A DNA stretch of 64,000 bases from CAZXCK01 sp964639225 (lineage in GTDB: Bacteria > Chloroflexota > Anaerolineae > Aggregatilineales > Phototrophicaceae), in the NCBI GenBank assembly GCA_964639225.1, contig CAZXCK010000002.1, positions 25,676-89,675 of the forward strand, written 5' to 3'. The notes under the pieces were generated by a model, which was not told the DNA's origin, did no database searches, and worked only from the letters and a program-made list of their open reading frames with translations. How positions within the stretch are numbered: position 1 is the stretch's first letter; each line of letters starts with the position of its first letter. The translations under genes and the position numbers were made by a program. Shown piece after piece: positions 50,766 through 60,356 of the stretch.

Positions 50766-51853
50766 ATCAGCGTAAACACCGCCTGATCACGTGTTGTCTC
50801 GCTGCCAATGAGATAATCCGGCTCATCATGCACGTCCAGCACTTCGGCCAGCGTCATCAACGGCGAAAACAGCAGTTGGATATAGGCAATCGACTCGCCA
50901 TCAAATGTCACCATCTGGCAGCAGGGATCAGCACCTGGAACTCCCCACAACGCGCGCTGGGCCGCGCTGCCCTGGGCCGTCTGAATCTGCACCTCAGAGA
51001 ACTCGTCGTCCGCTTCCAGGATGGCAACCGCATCATCCCAGTCGGTCTGACCAACAGTGATGTCATTCCAGCAGGGGGCCGCGCAGGGTTCACCAGTAAC
51101 CAGACTGTCATCCGGCAGCATCTGGTCGTCCAGCAGGCGGTTTACCAGCCGGACCAGTTCTTGCGGGTTTTCACTCTCGACAAACTCTGCCAGAATCGGC
51201 AGTGCCGGGCCACCACGATCATAAACATCGCCGTCAATCTCAATCGCACCTTCGGGGCCATCGCCCACACGTACGCGAATCGCCGGCGTACCGGTCACAC
51301 CTAACTCAACACCCAGATTGTAATCCAGCTCATACTGGAACGGGCGCGTACCCATCTCGGTCACGCAAGCATCAAGCTCTTCCCCATCCAGCTCCAGACG
51401 ATCCGCAACAGTCGCCACCAGATCACCATCCAGCGTACGATTAGATGCCAGTTCGTACATCAGATCGTAAGTCGCCCAGAACGCGCCCTGATCGGCGGCA
51501 CACTCGGTTGTGGCAGCCATATAGGATGAGAAATTAGCGTCGATGATGGGCATAAAGCGATATTCGAAATTTGCCATACCCGTAGCGACGTATTCCTCGA
51601 TGAACTGTTTCATCGTGGATTCGTGATACGTCTGGCAAAAGCCGCACAGATAGTCGGCGAACTCGATGATCGTCACCGGAGCATCAGGATCACCCAGCGT
51701 GAACGCGCCGTCGTCCCCGCGAAACTGAGGAATATCCTCATAGAGTGCGCCATACTCGCCATCGTCGGCATCGCCATCCTGCGCTGCGACACCACCCACC
51801 ATCAGAACCAGTGCCAGTCCCAGAACCAGCAAACCATATAATCTCAAGCGCAT
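50766..51853 (-). CDS. Secreted DsbA-like thioredoxin-fold protein, 3' truncated by gap
   Basis: About 362 residues are visible. A signal peptide (ending GGVAAQ) precedes a DsbA-like domain with the active site CGFC in FADYLCGFCQTYH (about residue 66) and the cis-Pro in GVTGTPAIRV. These act as extracytoplasmic thiol oxidoreductases. The C-terminal extension (about 225-362) adds PCAAPCW and DPCCQM Cys pairs of unknown role. The start at 51853 is preferred because GGAG is seven bases upstream, against one base for 51859. The true C-terminus is in the gap. Confidence 0.82.
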
Positions 51854-51982
51854 GAACATTCTCCAGAACTCAAACATTGTCGTGCAGGCGCGCACTCGAT
51901 GCATACAGCCCACCTGCACGAGCCATGTTACCACAAATATACTACGATCTCACACTTCCGAACGCCAGGAGTCGGCATGCCG

Positions 51983-54049
51983 TCATTCCTGATTGGCATC
52001 TGGCATACAATAACGGTCGAACCATTCCACCATCCGGGTCAAACGACTAACACGATGCTCCGGCTCGCCACTCCGGGAAAGCTCGTGCCCATCACGCGGA
52101 TAGCGCACCATCTCCACAGTGCCGCCGCTGCGCCGCACGAAAGCGAACAATTGCTCACCCTGCTCGATGGGCACACGGAAATCATTTTCCGAATGGATGA
52201 TGAGCAGCGGCGTCTTGATCTGGTGAGCATAGGCCAGCGGCGAATGCTTCCACAGCAGTTCGTGATCTTCCCAGGGATGCGCATCAAACTCGGACGAGAT
52301 GAGGGTTGGCACGTCGCTCGTTCCGTAGAAACTGATCAGGTTGTACACGCCCCGCTGCGAGACCGCTGCCGCGAAACGGTCAGTGTGGCCGACCACCCAG
52401 GCCGTCATATAACCACCATACGAGCCGCCGGTGACCGCCATCCGCTTCTCATCCACAAAGCCCTTTTGCAGCAGCGTATCGACGCCCGCCATGATGTCCT
52501 CAAAAGCGACATCGCCCCAGGCCTTGTGCAGCGCCCGCAGGAAGGCTTCGCCGTAGCCATCACCGCCACGCGGATTACAAAAGAAAGCCACGTAACCTTT
52601 GGCGGCGTGAAACTGCCACTCGTGGAACATCGTCGGCTCGTGCGAACTCCACATCACATGCGGGCCACCATGAATGTTGAGCGCCAGCGGATACTTCTGG
52701 CCCTCTTCATAACCCACCGGCAGAATGTACCAGCCCTGAATCTCGACACCAGAAGGGGATTGGAAACGCATCTCCTGCACTGGCTGGACGATAACTTCAT
52801 CCAGGAAATCCCGGTTAAAGCGAGTCATCTGGCGCGGTTCAGGATCACCAGCGGACAGATAGTACAGTTCACATGGATCATCGGCACGGTTAACCACATA
52901 CGCGAGACCACCATCCGGCCCCACATTGACCGACCCGGCCAGGAACGGCCCGGAGAGCAGCGTCTCGACGACACCGCCGGCCACACCCACACGATAAACC
53001 GGCGCGATGCCGTTGTCGCCCGCACTGAAGATCAATGCCTCACTGTCCGGCGCCCAGTCCACACTACCAAGTGACCGGTCCAACTCCAGATTCAGGTCGC
53101 GCACGTCGCCACCCCCAACAGGCATCACCGCCAGTCGGGTGACGCTCTCCGTGAGGCTGCCACCCTCGCGTGGAATACGAGCAAAAGCGATATGGTGACC
53201 ATCCGGCGATGGCAGCGGTGAATAACAGGTATGCGAATCGTCAGTCAGAATCTGCTCAGTACCATCATCCACACGCAGACTGACCAGTACGTTATCGCGG
53301 AACGGCTCATCCTGGCTGACATCGCGCTGACGTCCGGTATAAATCAGTTTGCCATCACGCGACCAGCGCGGCGGCTGATAGTTCGTGTCCATGTTCGTCA
53401 GGCGGCGCGGTTTGGACTCTTCTTCGGACAGCCCCTCAGCGACAGGGATGACGTAAACCTGCGCATATCGCCCATCCAGGTAGCTCGTGCCTTCACGGTA
53501 CGGCACGCGCCACACAAACAGTGGGTCAAGCCGTTTGCGTTCTTCCTCCTCCAGGCGCTCCTTTTGATGCTTGCCAGCCAGCTTGTCGGCAGGTGGCTCC
53601 GGTTTCTCGCCAGCATCTTCCTTAGCGCGCTCTTCCGCAGTAGATGGTGAAAGATAGGCGATTTGCTGGCCATCCGGTGACCAGTCCGGCGTCACGGCAC
53701 CGGTACGCGCATCGGTCAGGGCACGCGCTTCGCCGCCCGGCTCGGCGACCGGCAGCAGATACACCTGCGGACGATCACCACGCGCCGACACAAAAGCCAG
53801 CTTTCTGCCATCCGGCGACCAGCGCGGCTGCGAGTCCTTACCGCTGCGCGTGAGCTGGCGCGGCTCGCCGCCGTCCACCGCACTCAGCCAGATATTGCGC
53901 TTATATCCATTTTCCATTTTGTCGAGTGTCACCCGGACGTAAGCTACCCAGCGTCCATCCGGGCTGATGCGCGGGTCTTCCACCGCGCCGATTTTGTACA
54001 GATCATCAACTTCAATCGGGCGCTTCTCTTTACCCACTTTGCACCTCAT
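51983..54049 (-). CDS. S9-family prolyl oligopeptidase-like serine peptidase
   Basis: The 688 residues combine an N-terminal beta-propeller of WD40-like PD40 repeats (ISPDGRWVAYV, WSPDGRKLAF, WSPDGQQIAYL) with a C-terminal alpha/beta hydrolase. The Ser is in GGSYGGYM (about 541), Asp in SENDFRVP (about 623) and His in DGHELS (about 653). No signal peptide is seen. ATG 54049 has no clear ribosome-binding site, whereas GTG at 54037 has GAGG six bases upstream; the latter would remove only four residues. It probably degrades peptides for amino acid supply. Confidence 0.93.
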   Translation of the reverse strand: MRCKVGKEKRPIEVDDLYKIGAVEDPRISPDGRWVAYVRVTLDKMENGYKRNIWLSAVDGGEPRQLTRSGKDSQPRWSPDGRKLAFVSARGDRPQVYLLPVAEPGGEARALTDARTGAVTPDWSPDGQQIAYLSPSTAEERAKEDAGEKPEPPADKLAGKHQKERLEEEERKRLDPLFVWRVPYREGTSYLDGRYAQVYVIPVAEGLSEEESKPRRLTNMDTNYQPPRWSRDGKLIYTGRQRDVSQDEPFRDNVLVSLRVDDGTEQILTDDSHTCYSPLPSPDGHHIAFARIPREGGSLTESVTRLAVMPVGGGDVRDLNLELDRSLGSVDWAPDSEALIFSAGDNGIAPVYRVGVAGGVVETLLSGPFLAGSVNVGPDGGLAYVVNRADDPCELYYLSAGDPEPRQMTRFNRDFLDEVIVQPVQEMRFQSPSGVEIQGWYILPVGYEEGQKYPLALNIHGGPHVMWSSHEPTMFHEWQFHAAKGYVAFFCNPRGGDGYGEAFLRALHKAWGDVAFEDIMAGVDTLLQKGFVDEKRMAVTGGSYGGYMTAWVVGHTDRFAAAVSQRGVYNLISFYGTSDVPTLISSEFDAHPWEDHELLWKHSPLAYAHQIKTPLLIIHSENDFRVPIEQGEQLFAFVRRSGGTVEMVRYPRDGHELSRSGEPEHRVSRLTRMVEWFDRYCMPDANQE

Positions 54050-54134
54050 CTCATTCTAAAATATTCAAACGTTGGCCATTATAACGCACACAACCGATTT
54101 GCCAGTTCAGTTGGACTGCGAGGGATATAACGCA

Positions 54135-56027
54135 TCAGTCGAACGACAGCCGCACAGACTGCCCCACTGGCGCGCCCATCTCATCGAGCAAATTCGCCGG
54201 GAAGAAGTTCTCGCCATCGTGGATATACATGCCAATATCCACACCAACAATATCCAAATTCTGCTGTGCCAGGCAGAACTCACGCACGACTCGATCGCCG
54301 GGTCGCCAGTACACACCCGGCCACGAGAGCGCGTCCGCCTGGGCTACGCGATCACCGGCTGCATCAACAAAATGCACAGCAAAGTTGTAGTCAGCGTCAG
54401 TCGTGGCGGTGATCTCCCATACCAGCGTCAGACATGATGCATCCCACCCATACGCCAGCAGGTTTACGCCATTATCAAAACGCGCCGGCGGAGCCGCCCG
54501 CAGCGCACCCAGATCGAGATCATCCGGCTCCCGTGTATTCAGAACATAGCAGCCTTCGTCCTCACGCAGATCAAAGCGCGTTCCGGCAGCCGCACAGTCA
54601 TTGCTCAGCGTTTGTGTCGTCTCAACTGGGTAAACCCGCGTCCGGTGGTCTTCGAAGCGCACCAGTGGCATGTCATAAAGCAGTGCCGCCCAGACAGCCG
54701 GTTCCTCATCAAACGCGATCGACAAGCCGCCGACATCGCCGATCACCTGGCGCGCTTCGCCGTTCAGAACAGCCTGCCGGATCGGCAGCGAATAACTCAG
54801 CGGTGTGCCGAAGCCGTCCGGTGTGTGCTCGGTCTCCACGAAGTCCAGCAGCGCCAGCCACAGGCTCACCTGCAACACGCCAATAACGACAACCAGCATC
54901 ACCACAGAGCCGAACACCAGCCGCGCATAGCTCGTGGCGCTGCGCGACAGGTCGTGACCGGCAAAAGCGACAATCACGAATGCTGCCGGGAACACGGGCG
55001 TCAGATAGTGGATGTAAAACGGCGTCCATGTCAATGAAAACGCCACAATTGGGAAAGCCAGCCAAACCAGCAAAGCCACATCAACTGGTGTGCGCGCGTC
55101 ACGCAGGCGAATCGCGCGCAGCAGCAGCCACCCCGCCGACAACACCACCATCCCGGCCAGCACCACAAACAACGGATACACCGCCGGTACCCGCGCCAGA
55201 TAATCCTCAAATCGTTCGGGGCCAGCTAGCGAGTGAATCTCCGTACCAGCAATAAGCACCGCCGCACCACGCAGCGCCTGCGCCGTCAGAGCCAGCTCAT
55301 CCGTATCAGCAGTTGAACTCGCACCGTTGAGTGCAACCAGTGCCCCCGCTCGCAGCATTCCCGCTGCATATGGCAGGGTCAGCAGCAGCGCCAGCACACC
55401 ACCGATCACAAACGCCCGCGATAGATGTTGGCGCCCGCGCCAGATCAACAACGCAGACACTGGCACGACCACAAACGCCGCATAGTGAATCTGCCCGGTG
55501 ATGACCAGCAGCGGCAGATGCGCCACCTGTGCCCAGCGTTTACGTTCGATAAAGCCTAAAATGCCCGTCAGCACCACAAGAACCACGAATAACGGCAGCA
55601 TGTTCTGCGCCCAGATTTTGCGCGAGAAAATTACCGCCCAGGGGCTGACGGCGAACAGTCCGACCGCGATAAGGGCCGGAACCGGGCCGACGTAGCGCCG
55701 GGCAAAGCCATACGTCACAGCAATCGCCAGCACATTGAGCAGGCCAACAAACTGCGTGGCAATCGCCGGGTTGGTGCTGAAAACATAGGGAACAGCCAGC
55801 AGATAGACATTAGCCGGAGCGTTGGGCACGCCCACCGACGAGCCAATCCCTAACAGAGGAAAGTCCCCATCGCGCGCCACATCCAGCGACAACAGCGACA
55901 AAGCCGCCTCGTCACGCTTGAATTCGACAATCTGCGGTGACCCCAAGCGCAGGAAGGCGGCTACCAGCAGGATAGCCGCCAACATAAACCATTCAATCAG
56001 CACTGATTGCGAAAATCGCCGTCCCAT
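54135..56027 (-). CDS. Membrane glycosyltransferase-like protein (GT39/ArnT type)
   Basis: The 630 residues have about 11-12 transmembrane helices and the conserved first-loop KRDEAALS (acidic DE pair) typical of GT-C enzymes such as ArnT and PMT, which transfer sugars from polyprenyl-phosphate donors. A large C-terminal extracytoplasmic domain (about 430-630) follows. The exact acceptor is unknown. It starts 22 bases after the aminotransferase gene and continues to the S9 peptidase gene, all on the minus strand; no sugar biosynthesis genes are nearby. Confidence 0.78.
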   Translation of the reverse strand: MGRRFSQSVLIEWFMLAAILLVAAFLRLGSPQIVEFKRDEAALSLLSLDVARDGDFPLLGIGSSVGVPNAPANVYLLAVPYVFSTNPAIATQFVGLLNVLAIAVTYGFARRYVGPVPALIAVGLFAVSPWAVIFSRKIWAQNMLPLFVVLVVLTGILGFIERKRWAQVAHLPLLVITGQIHYAAFVVVPVSALLIWRGRQHLSRAFVIGGVLALLLTLPYAAGMLRAGALVALNGASSTADTDELALTAQALRGAAVLIAGTEIHSLAGPERFEDYLARVPAVYPLFVVLAGMVVLSAGWLLLRAIRLRDARTPVDVALLVWLAFPIVAFSLTWTPFYIHYLTPVFPAAFVIVAFAGHDLSRSATSYARLVFGSVVMLVVVIGVLQVSLWLALLDFVETEHTPDGFGTPLSYSLPIRQAVLNGEARQVIGDVGGLSIAFDEEPAVWAALLYDMPLVRFEDHRTRVYPVETTQTLSNDCAAAGTRFDLREDEGCYVLNTREPDDLDLGALRAAPPARFDNGVNLLAYGWDASCLTLVWEITATTDADYNFAVHFVDAAGDRVAQADALSWPGVYWRPGDRVVREFCLAQQNLDIVGVDIGMYIHDGENFFPANLLDEMGAPVGQSVRLSFD

Positions 56028-56048
56028 GCGACCGGCGCGCCTGCCCGC

Positions 56049-57443
56049 CTAGTGGGCCATCTGAGCCGAGCTGAGGTCTTCCCAGATGCTTTCCTCGAGC
56101 TGGGCGATGGCGTTTTCCATGATGTCCAGACCCTGGCGCAGTTGTTCCTCAGTGATGACCAGCGGCGGCGCGATGCGCAGGGCGCTGGTGCCACAGGCCA
56201 GGTTCAGCAGGCCGTCCAGGAAACAGCGATGCTCAACCTGATTGCGAAACTCCGGCAGCAGGTTGCCCTCGGCATCACCGAACTCCACACCGATCATCAG
56301 GCCCTTGCCTTCTACGCGACGAATTGACGGATGGTTGGCTTTGAAGGCGTTGAGGCGTTCAAGCGTATACTCACCCAGCCGGTGAACATGTTCCAGCAGG
56401 CCTTCACCCTCGATCACGTCAATAGTGGCGCTGGCCACAGCACAGGCCAGCGGATTGCCACCGAAGGTGCTGGCGTGTGCGCCAGGAACCCATTCCTTCA
56501 TCACATCACTACGGGTGACGATGGCCCCAATCGGGAAACCGGACCCCAATCCTTTCGCCAGGCAGGTGATATCCGGCTTGACGCCCCAGTGTTCCATTGC
56601 CGTCCATTTACCGGTACGCCCCATACCCGCCTGGATTTCATCGGAGATCAGCAGAATACCGTAACGATCGCACATCTCGCGCAGGCGCGGGAAGAAGTCG
56701 TCACGCGGCAGCACATAACCGCCCTCGCCCTGAATCGGCTCGACGATAATGGCGGCAATCTCATTACCCGGCACCTTGCGCTTGATGATGAACTCCTCGA
56801 TGAACTTCACCGAGTCGCACCAACAGGTAGAGCAACTTCCCTCGCCACAGCAGTCCGCGCAGGCGTTCTTGGCGGGGTATGGCACATGCTCCACGCCACC
56901 GGGAATAAACGGATAGTCAGCGCGCTGGATGGCTTTGCTGGCTGTCACCGACAGTGCGCCCATCGTCCGACCGTGAAAGCCACCATAGAAAGAGATGATG
57001 TGGCGGCGGGCACCGGACTGATAGCGCGCCAGCTTAAGTGCCGCTTCAACCGCTTCGGTGCCAGAGTTGCCGAAGTACACCATAACGTCTTCGGGGCTGG
57101 CCTTATCAATGGGGATAATCTGCTGGAGCTTTTCCGCCAGTTTTACCTGCTCCGGGCAGAAGAAATCCGTCGCGCCGATGTGAACATAACGCTCTGTTTG
57201 TTCACGGATAGCCTGGATGATCTTGGGATGGCGGTGGCCGGTAGACAGGACAGCAATACCGGCGGCAAAGTCAACATACTGATTGCCATCAGCATCCCAC
57301 ACTTCAGCGCCCTGTCCGTGCCCCATCACAAAGCCATATGACCGCGTATAAGATGGCGACAGCACCTTTTGATCCCGTCTGACCAACTCTCTGGATTTTG
57401 TGCTGGGTTCACGGAACAGGAAGTCGTTATTCTGGGTTGCCAT
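56049..57443 (-). CDS. Class III aminotransferase (4-aminobutyrate/acetylornithine type)
   Basis: A PLP-dependent aminotransferase of 464 residues. Motifs are VDFAAGIAVLSTGHRHPKI, GNSGTEAVEAALKLAR, FYGGFHGRTMGALS, EPIQGEGGY, LISDEIQAGMGRTG and the PLP Lys in CLAKGLGSGFPIGA (about residue 295). A Cys-rich insertion, NACADCCGEGSCSTCWC at about 194-210, carries seven Cys and may bind metal or a cluster. The substrate (GABA, ornithine or another omega-amino acid) cannot be set. It is followed by the GT39-like gene after 21 bases. Confidence 0.9.
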   Translation of the reverse strand: MATQNNDFLFREPSTKSRELVRRDQKVLSPSYTRSYGFVMGHGQGAEVWDADGNQYVDFAAGIAVLSTGHRHPKIIQAIREQTERYVHIGATDFFCPEQVKLAEKLQQIIPIDKASPEDVMVYFGNSGTEAVEAALKLARYQSGARRHIISFYGGFHGRTMGALSVTASKAIQRADYPFIPGGVEHVPYPAKNACADCCGEGSCSTCWCDSVKFIEEFIIKRKVPGNEIAAIIVEPIQGEGGYVLPRDDFFPRLREMCDRYGILLISDEIQAGMGRTGKWTAMEHWGVKPDITCLAKGLGSGFPIGAIVTRSDVMKEWVPGAHASTFGGNPLACAVASATIDVIEGEGLLEHVHRLGEYTLERLNAFKANHPSIRRVEGKGLMIGVEFGDAEGNLLPEFRNQVEHRCFLDGLLNLACGTSALRIAPPLVITEEQLRQGLDIMENAIAQLEESIWEDLSSAQMAH

Positions 57444-57588
57444 AGTAAGTTATATCCCTTCTTCGATGAATGTCCCTCAGTTTGTAGCGTCTCAAGGGGC
57501 AGTATAGTGGCCTCAATCGACCTTCGTCAATCACGAAACCGGCAGCCCGGCATGGTAAACAGTGCCGGGTTGCCATCCACCCAGCCTA

Positions 57589-59106
57589 TTATGTCTTCGC
57601 GCCAGCGGAGTTTGCCCACCGCTCGACGAACTGTGCCAGCAGCCGCGCGCCATACCCCGTGCCACCTTTCTCTGGTATGCACGGATTGCCTTCGGCGTCC
57701 AGCATCATCCCGGCCATATCGATATGCCCCCAGGCCGGATAATCGACAAAATTGCTGAGAAAAGCCGCAGCCGTCGCAGCGCCACCCGCACGCCCGCCGG
57801 AGTTCTTCATATCCGCTGTCTGCGACTCGATATCCTTCTTGTACTCTGGAAACAGCGGCATCGGCCACACGCGTTCACCAGTGGCTTCAGCCGCTGCCAC
57901 CAACGAGTCGCGCAGTGCGTCATCACTGGCGAATAGCCCCGCTGCGACCTTGCCCAGAGCGACCAGGCAGGCACCAGTCAGTGTTGCAATATCGACCACT
58001 GCGCCCGGCTGATAACGCTGGGCATAAACCAGCGCATCGGCCAGCAACAGTCGCCCCTCGGCATCCGTACTGATGATCTCAATCGTTTTGCCGTTGCTGG
58101 CCGTCACGACTTCCTGCGGACGATAGGCATGACCGCTGATCATATTATCCGCCGCCGGAACCAGCCCCACTACATGCAGCGGCACATCCAGCGCGGCGAT
58201 AACCTGCATAGCGGCAATCACCGCCGCACCACCGCCCATGTCGGCTTTCATACCCACCATACCATCCGGTGTTTTGAGGCTGTAGCCGCCAGTGTCGAAT
58301 GTGACGCCCTTCCCCACCAGCACCACTGTGTCCAGCTCTTTAGCACGGTCAGCATTGTGTTCCATGACGATGAAGCGTGGCGGCGCGTCGCTGCCCTGAG
58401 CGACGGCCAGCAGCGCGCCCATCTTCAGCGCGCGCATCTGCTGCACACCGAGCACCTCGAACTTCAACCCGTGCTCTTTGGCCATTTCACCGGCGCGCTC
58501 AGCCAGGTACTCCGGCGTGCAGATGTTCGGCGGCATATTGACCAGATCGCGCGCCAGCCACGCGCCATCGGCGTAGGCTTTGCCACGCTGAGCCGCAGCC
58601 AGCAGTTCTGCCAGGCCGGTTTCATCGTCGATAATGACCTCAATCGACTGCGGTCCGACCTGCGGCTTATCATCGGTCTTTTGCCCATGATAGGCATAAA
58701 GACCCATCAGCGCCCCCTCGACAACCGCCTGAGCCAGTTCGGCGGAAACGAGTTCCTCCGCTGCCGGCAGCGAGATGGCCAGCCGCTCTGCGTTAAGGTC
58801 ACGAGCACGCCGCGACGCCACCGCAGACGCGCGTCGCAGCCCGTTGAGCTGGAACGACTCGCGCTCACCCAGGCCTGCAAGTAACACGCGTCGCGCCTTG
58901 ATGGCACCGCGCGGATACACAACGGCGACCTGCTCGGCTTTGGCAGAAAAATCGCCGCCATCGAACAGGTCCGCAACCAGACCATCCAGCGCGCTGTTAA
59001 GCGCCGCCGCCGCACCGGCCAGCGTCTCATCTCCTGAAAACAGATAGACCAGCACCGTATCGGCATCGGTCTCCAGGATCGAAACCGGCATCGCTTGAAT
59101 ATTCAT
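57589..59106 (-). CDS. pepA: Leucyl aminopeptidase (M17)
   Basis: Cytosolic PepA removes N-terminal residues with two metal ions. The 505 residues show LVNMPPNICTPEYLAE, VGKGVTFDTGGYSLKT (Lys and Asp, about 265-280), MKADMGGGAAVIAAM, and ISTDAEGRLLLADAL (metal-binding Asp and Glu; the usual Asn before Thr is Ser). WGHIDMAG and GYGARLLAQFVERWA close the domain. The start at 59106 gives the expected MNIQ opening; GGAG is nine bases upstream, and the longer frame to 59172 is unsupported. Confidence 0.95.
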   Translation of the reverse strand: MNIQAMPVSILETDADTVLVYLFSGDETLAGAAAALNSALDGLVADLFDGGDFSAKAEQVAVVYPRGAIKARRVLLAGLGERESFQLNGLRRASAVASRRARDLNAERLAISLPAAEELVSAELAQAVVEGALMGLYAYHGQKTDDKPQVGPQSIEVIIDDETGLAELLAAAQRGKAYADGAWLARDLVNMPPNICTPEYLAERAGEMAKEHGLKFEVLGVQQMRALKMGALLAVAQGSDAPPRFIVMEHNADRAKELDTVVLVGKGVTFDTGGYSLKTPDGMVGMKADMGGGAAVIAAMQVIAALDVPLHVVGLVPAADNMISGHAYRPQEVVTASNGKTIEIISTDAEGRLLLADALVYAQRYQPGAVVDIATLTGACLVALGKVAAGLFASDDALRDSLVAAAEATGERVWPMPLFPEYKKDIESQTADMKNSGGRAGGAATAAAFLSNFVDYPAWGHIDMAGMMLDAEGNPCIPEKGGTGYGARLLAQFVERWANSAGAKT

Positions 59107-59209
59107 CTGAATCAACTCCAGTCTGAAAAAATGGTTCACCGCTATTATGGCACATCCCCGATGACAGACCAACGACGACGCAAGCCAATTTCAGCGGTTG
59201 GTGGCCATA

Positions 59210-59238
59210 TTGACATGACCTGCTCGCACTGGTAGAGT
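59210..59238 (+). promoter_or_regulatory. Promoter of the pyrBCDEF operon
   Basis: TTGACA (59210-59215), a 17-base spacer and TAGAGT (59233-59238). The predicted start is about 40 bases before pyrB. I see no attenuator or PyrR-type hairpin in the short leader. Confidence 0.72.
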
Positions 59239-59282
59239 CTTCGTGATTTTCAACCCAACATCATACGCCCCCAGGAGCACAC

Positions 59283-60356
59283 ATGTCCAGCGACGTCAAA
59301 GACCTCGGACAGATGCGGCAGTCGGACCATTTCCGGCATTTGTACACCCCTCCGCGCATTGACGGCAGTTTCGTCGGCAAACACATTATCAGTGTTGAAC
59401 AGTTTAATCAGCAGGACCTGGAGATCGTATTCGATAGTGCGCAGTCGCTGCGGCAACGAGTCGTCGAGCACGACCCCGAACTACCTTATCTGTGCGCGGG
59501 CCGGGTGATGGCTTCGCTGTTTTTCGAATCGAGCACCCGTACCGATATGTCTTTCCAGGCTGCCATGCGACGCCTGGGCGGTGAAGTGGTGGCCGCCAGC
59601 AACGGTGTCCAGTTCTCTTCGGTATACAAAGGCGAAAACCTGGCCGACACCGTGCGCGCTGCTGGCTGCTATGCCGATGTGTTGGTACTGAGGCACCCGG
59701 AAAGTGGCTCGTCATATCAGGCTGCCTACTATCTCGACCGGCTCAATGAGCGCATCGTCACGCCGGCGGCCATCATCAGCGGTGGTGATGGCATCGGCGA
59801 GCATCCAACTCAGGCACTGCTCGACCTGTTCACCATCAAAGACCTGAAGAAGCGTGTCGATAACCTGACGATTACGCTGGTTGGCGACCTGCTGTATGGG
59901 CGCACAGTCCACTCGCTGGCCAAGCTGATCGCCTTGTATGGCGCCAGGAACACCACGCTGTGCTTCGTCTCGCCGGCATCGCTGCGTATGCCGGATACCA
60001 TTGTCGACTTCCTGAACAAACACGATGTCGCGGTTCACGAAACCAGCGATCTGTATGAAGTTCTGGACCAGACTGATGTCATATACTGGACTCGTGTGCA
60101 GCAGGAGCGTTTCGCCCGACAGGCAGATTATGACGCTATCCGGGATAACTTCATTATGACACCTGCCGTACTGAATCAGGCCAAGCGCGATGTTATTCTT
60201 ATGCATCCCCTCCCACGCCGCCACGAAATGGGCACACCCGCCGATCACGATATTCTGGACCAGAACCCGCGCGCGGTTTACTTCCAGCAGATGGAAAACG
60301 GCATGTTCATTCGCATGGCGCTGCTGGCTAAAGTGCTGGGAGTGGAGAAGCTGTAA
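59283..60356 (+). CDS. pyrB: Aspartate carbamoyltransferase catalytic chain
   Basis: PyrB joins carbamoyl phosphate and aspartate. The 357 residues have the carbamoyl-phosphate site FFESSTRTDMSFQAAM (STRT), SSVYKGENLADT (catalytic Lys), GDGIGEHPTQALLDLFTI and HPLPRRHEM. The usual Arg right after STRT is Asp here. The N-terminus is longer than in E. coli by about 35 residues. AGGAG six bases upstream supports the ATG at 59283. No pyrI regulatory chain is present. Its stop TAA shares a base with the pyrC ATG (TAATG). Confidence 0.96.
   Translation: MSSDVKDLGQMRQSDHFRHLYTPPRIDGSFVGKHIISVEQFNQQDLEIVFDSAQSLRQRVVEHDPELPYLCAGRVMASLFFESSTRTDMSFQAAMRRLGGEVVAASNGVQFSSVYKGENLADTVRAAGCYADVLVLRHPESGSSYQAAYYLDRLNERIVTPAAIISGGDGIGEHPTQALLDLFTIKDLKKRVDNLTITLVGDLLYGRTVHSLAKLIALYGARNTTLCFVSPASLRMPDTIVDFLNKHDVAVHETSDLYEVLDQTDVIYWTRVQQERFARQADYDAIRDNFIMTPAVLNQAKRDVILMHPLPRRHEMGTPADHDILDQNPRAVYFQQMENGMFIRMALLAKVLGVEKL

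Noticed and set aside
50642..51934. A single minus-strand gene reading through the 100-N gap
   Set aside because: The frame over the N run is arbitrary, and the residues beyond it lie antisense to the methyltransferase.
59239..59282. A pyrimidine-responsive attenuator before pyrB
   Set aside because: The leader is only about 40 bases with no hairpin plus T-run and no PyrR-binding motif that I can recognise.
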